NCBI GenBank assembly: GCA_029548585.1
Contig: JAKPNC010000194.1
Span: 1 to 6,084 of the forward strand
Source: a bacterium
GTDB lineage: Bacteria; Ratteibacteria; UBA8468; B48-G9; JAFGKM01
Length of the DNA: 6,084 bases
Reading direction: 5' to 3'
The notes below the pieces were generated by a model. It worked only from the letters and a program-made list of their open reading frames with translations, did not search any database and had not been told where the DNA came from. Shown here piece after piece: positions 5,626 through 6,084 of the stretch; position 1 is the first letter of the stretch, and the number at the start of each line of letters is the position of its first letter. The translations under genes and the position numbers were made by a program.

Positions 5626-5635
5626 TTTCCACCTT
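5609..5635 (-). promoter_or_regulatory. Overlapping stop/start with embedded ribosome site
   Basis: AAGGTGG followed by AAA and the ATG of the UROD-like gene (5625) lies inside the last codons of the repeat protein, whose TAA is at 5609-5611. The 17-bp overlap in a different frame is the geometry expected for translational coupling of two genes on one transcript. No promoter for the UROD-like gene needs to be assumed. Confidence 0.6.
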
Positions 5636-6084
5636 TTTCAGTTTTATGGACAATGCATGGCAACCTGCGTCAATGGGTTCTACCGCATCGCTGGTTACTG
5701 TTCTGGTTTTATCTTTTCTTATATATGCGCCTGTGTTTTCCTCAACCGTTTTTTCCACACCTTCCACGCTGAGGTTCGGCCCGGCAATCGTAGCCACAAT
5801 GGTATCAGTCTCGGTCGTATCATCCAGAGCGGTATAGGAAAGGATGATGATACAGTCTTTCATGGTAGAACTGGTATGGATGCCTTCCGCCCAGATGCAG
5901 GTTTCGGATTGCAGGTCGTCTGAGATGGAATAAGTGGCGGGAGCCAGGGCAACTTTCTCGGTATCGTCGGAGGTGTCTTCCCAGAGGGTGAGCTGGCCGG
6001 TGAAGGAAAGAGTGAGACTGCCGGGCAGGTCTGACGGTACGGGTGTTTTAAGAACAAGTTTTCTCAAGTCATCCTCGTTATATA
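5609..6084 (-). CDS. C-terminal part of a beta-rich repeat protein (partial at right edge; function unknown)
   Basis: The frame is open from the right edge to TAA at 5609-5611, reading through (Y)NEDDLRKLVLKTPVPSDL and a Thr/Ser/Asp-rich region with FTGQLTLWEDTSDDTEKVAL, ATYSISDDL, WAEGIHTSSTMKDCIIILSY and TDTIVATI. The pattern of LRKL.L, kVWED...TEV.LP, YVEG...S...RD..L.LSY and D.I..T is one I recall from large, apparently secreted proteins of environmental bacteria, where it forms a repeated beta-sandwich-like unit. That is memory, not a search. A basic tail (SIKLKKVENGTFA) ends the protein, and its last codons hold the ribosome site and start of the UROD-like gene. If the protein starts inside the window, the only option is TTG at 6067 (about 152 residues, ACGAGG upstream). 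I think it more likely that the start lies outside. No catalytic motif is visible. Confidence 0.6.
   Translation of the reverse strand, partial: YNEDDLRKLVLKTPVPSDLPGSLTLSFTGQLTLWEDTSDDTEKVALAPATYSISDDLQSETCIWAEGIHTSSTMKDCIIILSYTALDDTTETDTIVATIAGPNLSVEGVEKTVEENTGAYIRKDKTRTVTSDAVEPIDAGCHALSIKLKKVENGTFA

Overview
The window is a moderate-GC bacterial fragment with two edge-truncated genes and four complete ones. It suggests an uncultured, probably anaerobic bacterium. The evidence for that is circumstantial: an exonuclease VII large subunit with a divergent GGG-D catalytic-region motif, a UROD-fold methyltransferase of the MtaA/CmuA type, a Gfo/Idh/MocA oxidoreductase, CTCACCCC-type interspersed repeats, and a secreted-type repeat protein. 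I cannot assign a phylum from these.

Layout. Bases 1-791 (minus) hold the N-terminal 263 residues of XseA, which continues past the left edge. A divergent control region of about 150 bp follows, then a single-domain response regulator (939-1328, plus). A gap of about 210 bp holds a possible promoter or a 38-codon mini-ORF. Next comes a probable two-gene plus-strand operon: an M20D/AbgB-like metallo-amidohydrolase (1541-2863) and a Gfo/Idh/MocA oxidoreductase (2920-4164). A 390-bp non-coding stretch (4165-4554) lies between convergent genes and is full of hairpins and REP-like repeats. On the minus strand, a UROD-family protein (4555-5625) overlaps by 17 bp the end of an upstream reading frame (5609-6084), which looks like the C-terminal part of a larger beta-rich repeat protein cut by the right edge.

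Function. The amidohydrolase and oxidoreductase are closely spaced and codirectional, so they may act on the same small molecule, with hydrolysis of an amide or N-acyl bond followed by NAD(P)-linked oxidation. This is inference from context. The UROD-like protein is on the opposite strand and separated by repeats, so a shared pathway is possible but not shown. XseA is a housekeeping DNA-repair nuclease subunit, and the response regulator has no kinase beside it. I found no CRISPR array, tRNA, rRNA, transposase or clear defence system. The most unusual points are altered active-site motifs in the oxidoreductase, a possibly leaderless xseA promoter, and the repeat cluster between the convergent genes.
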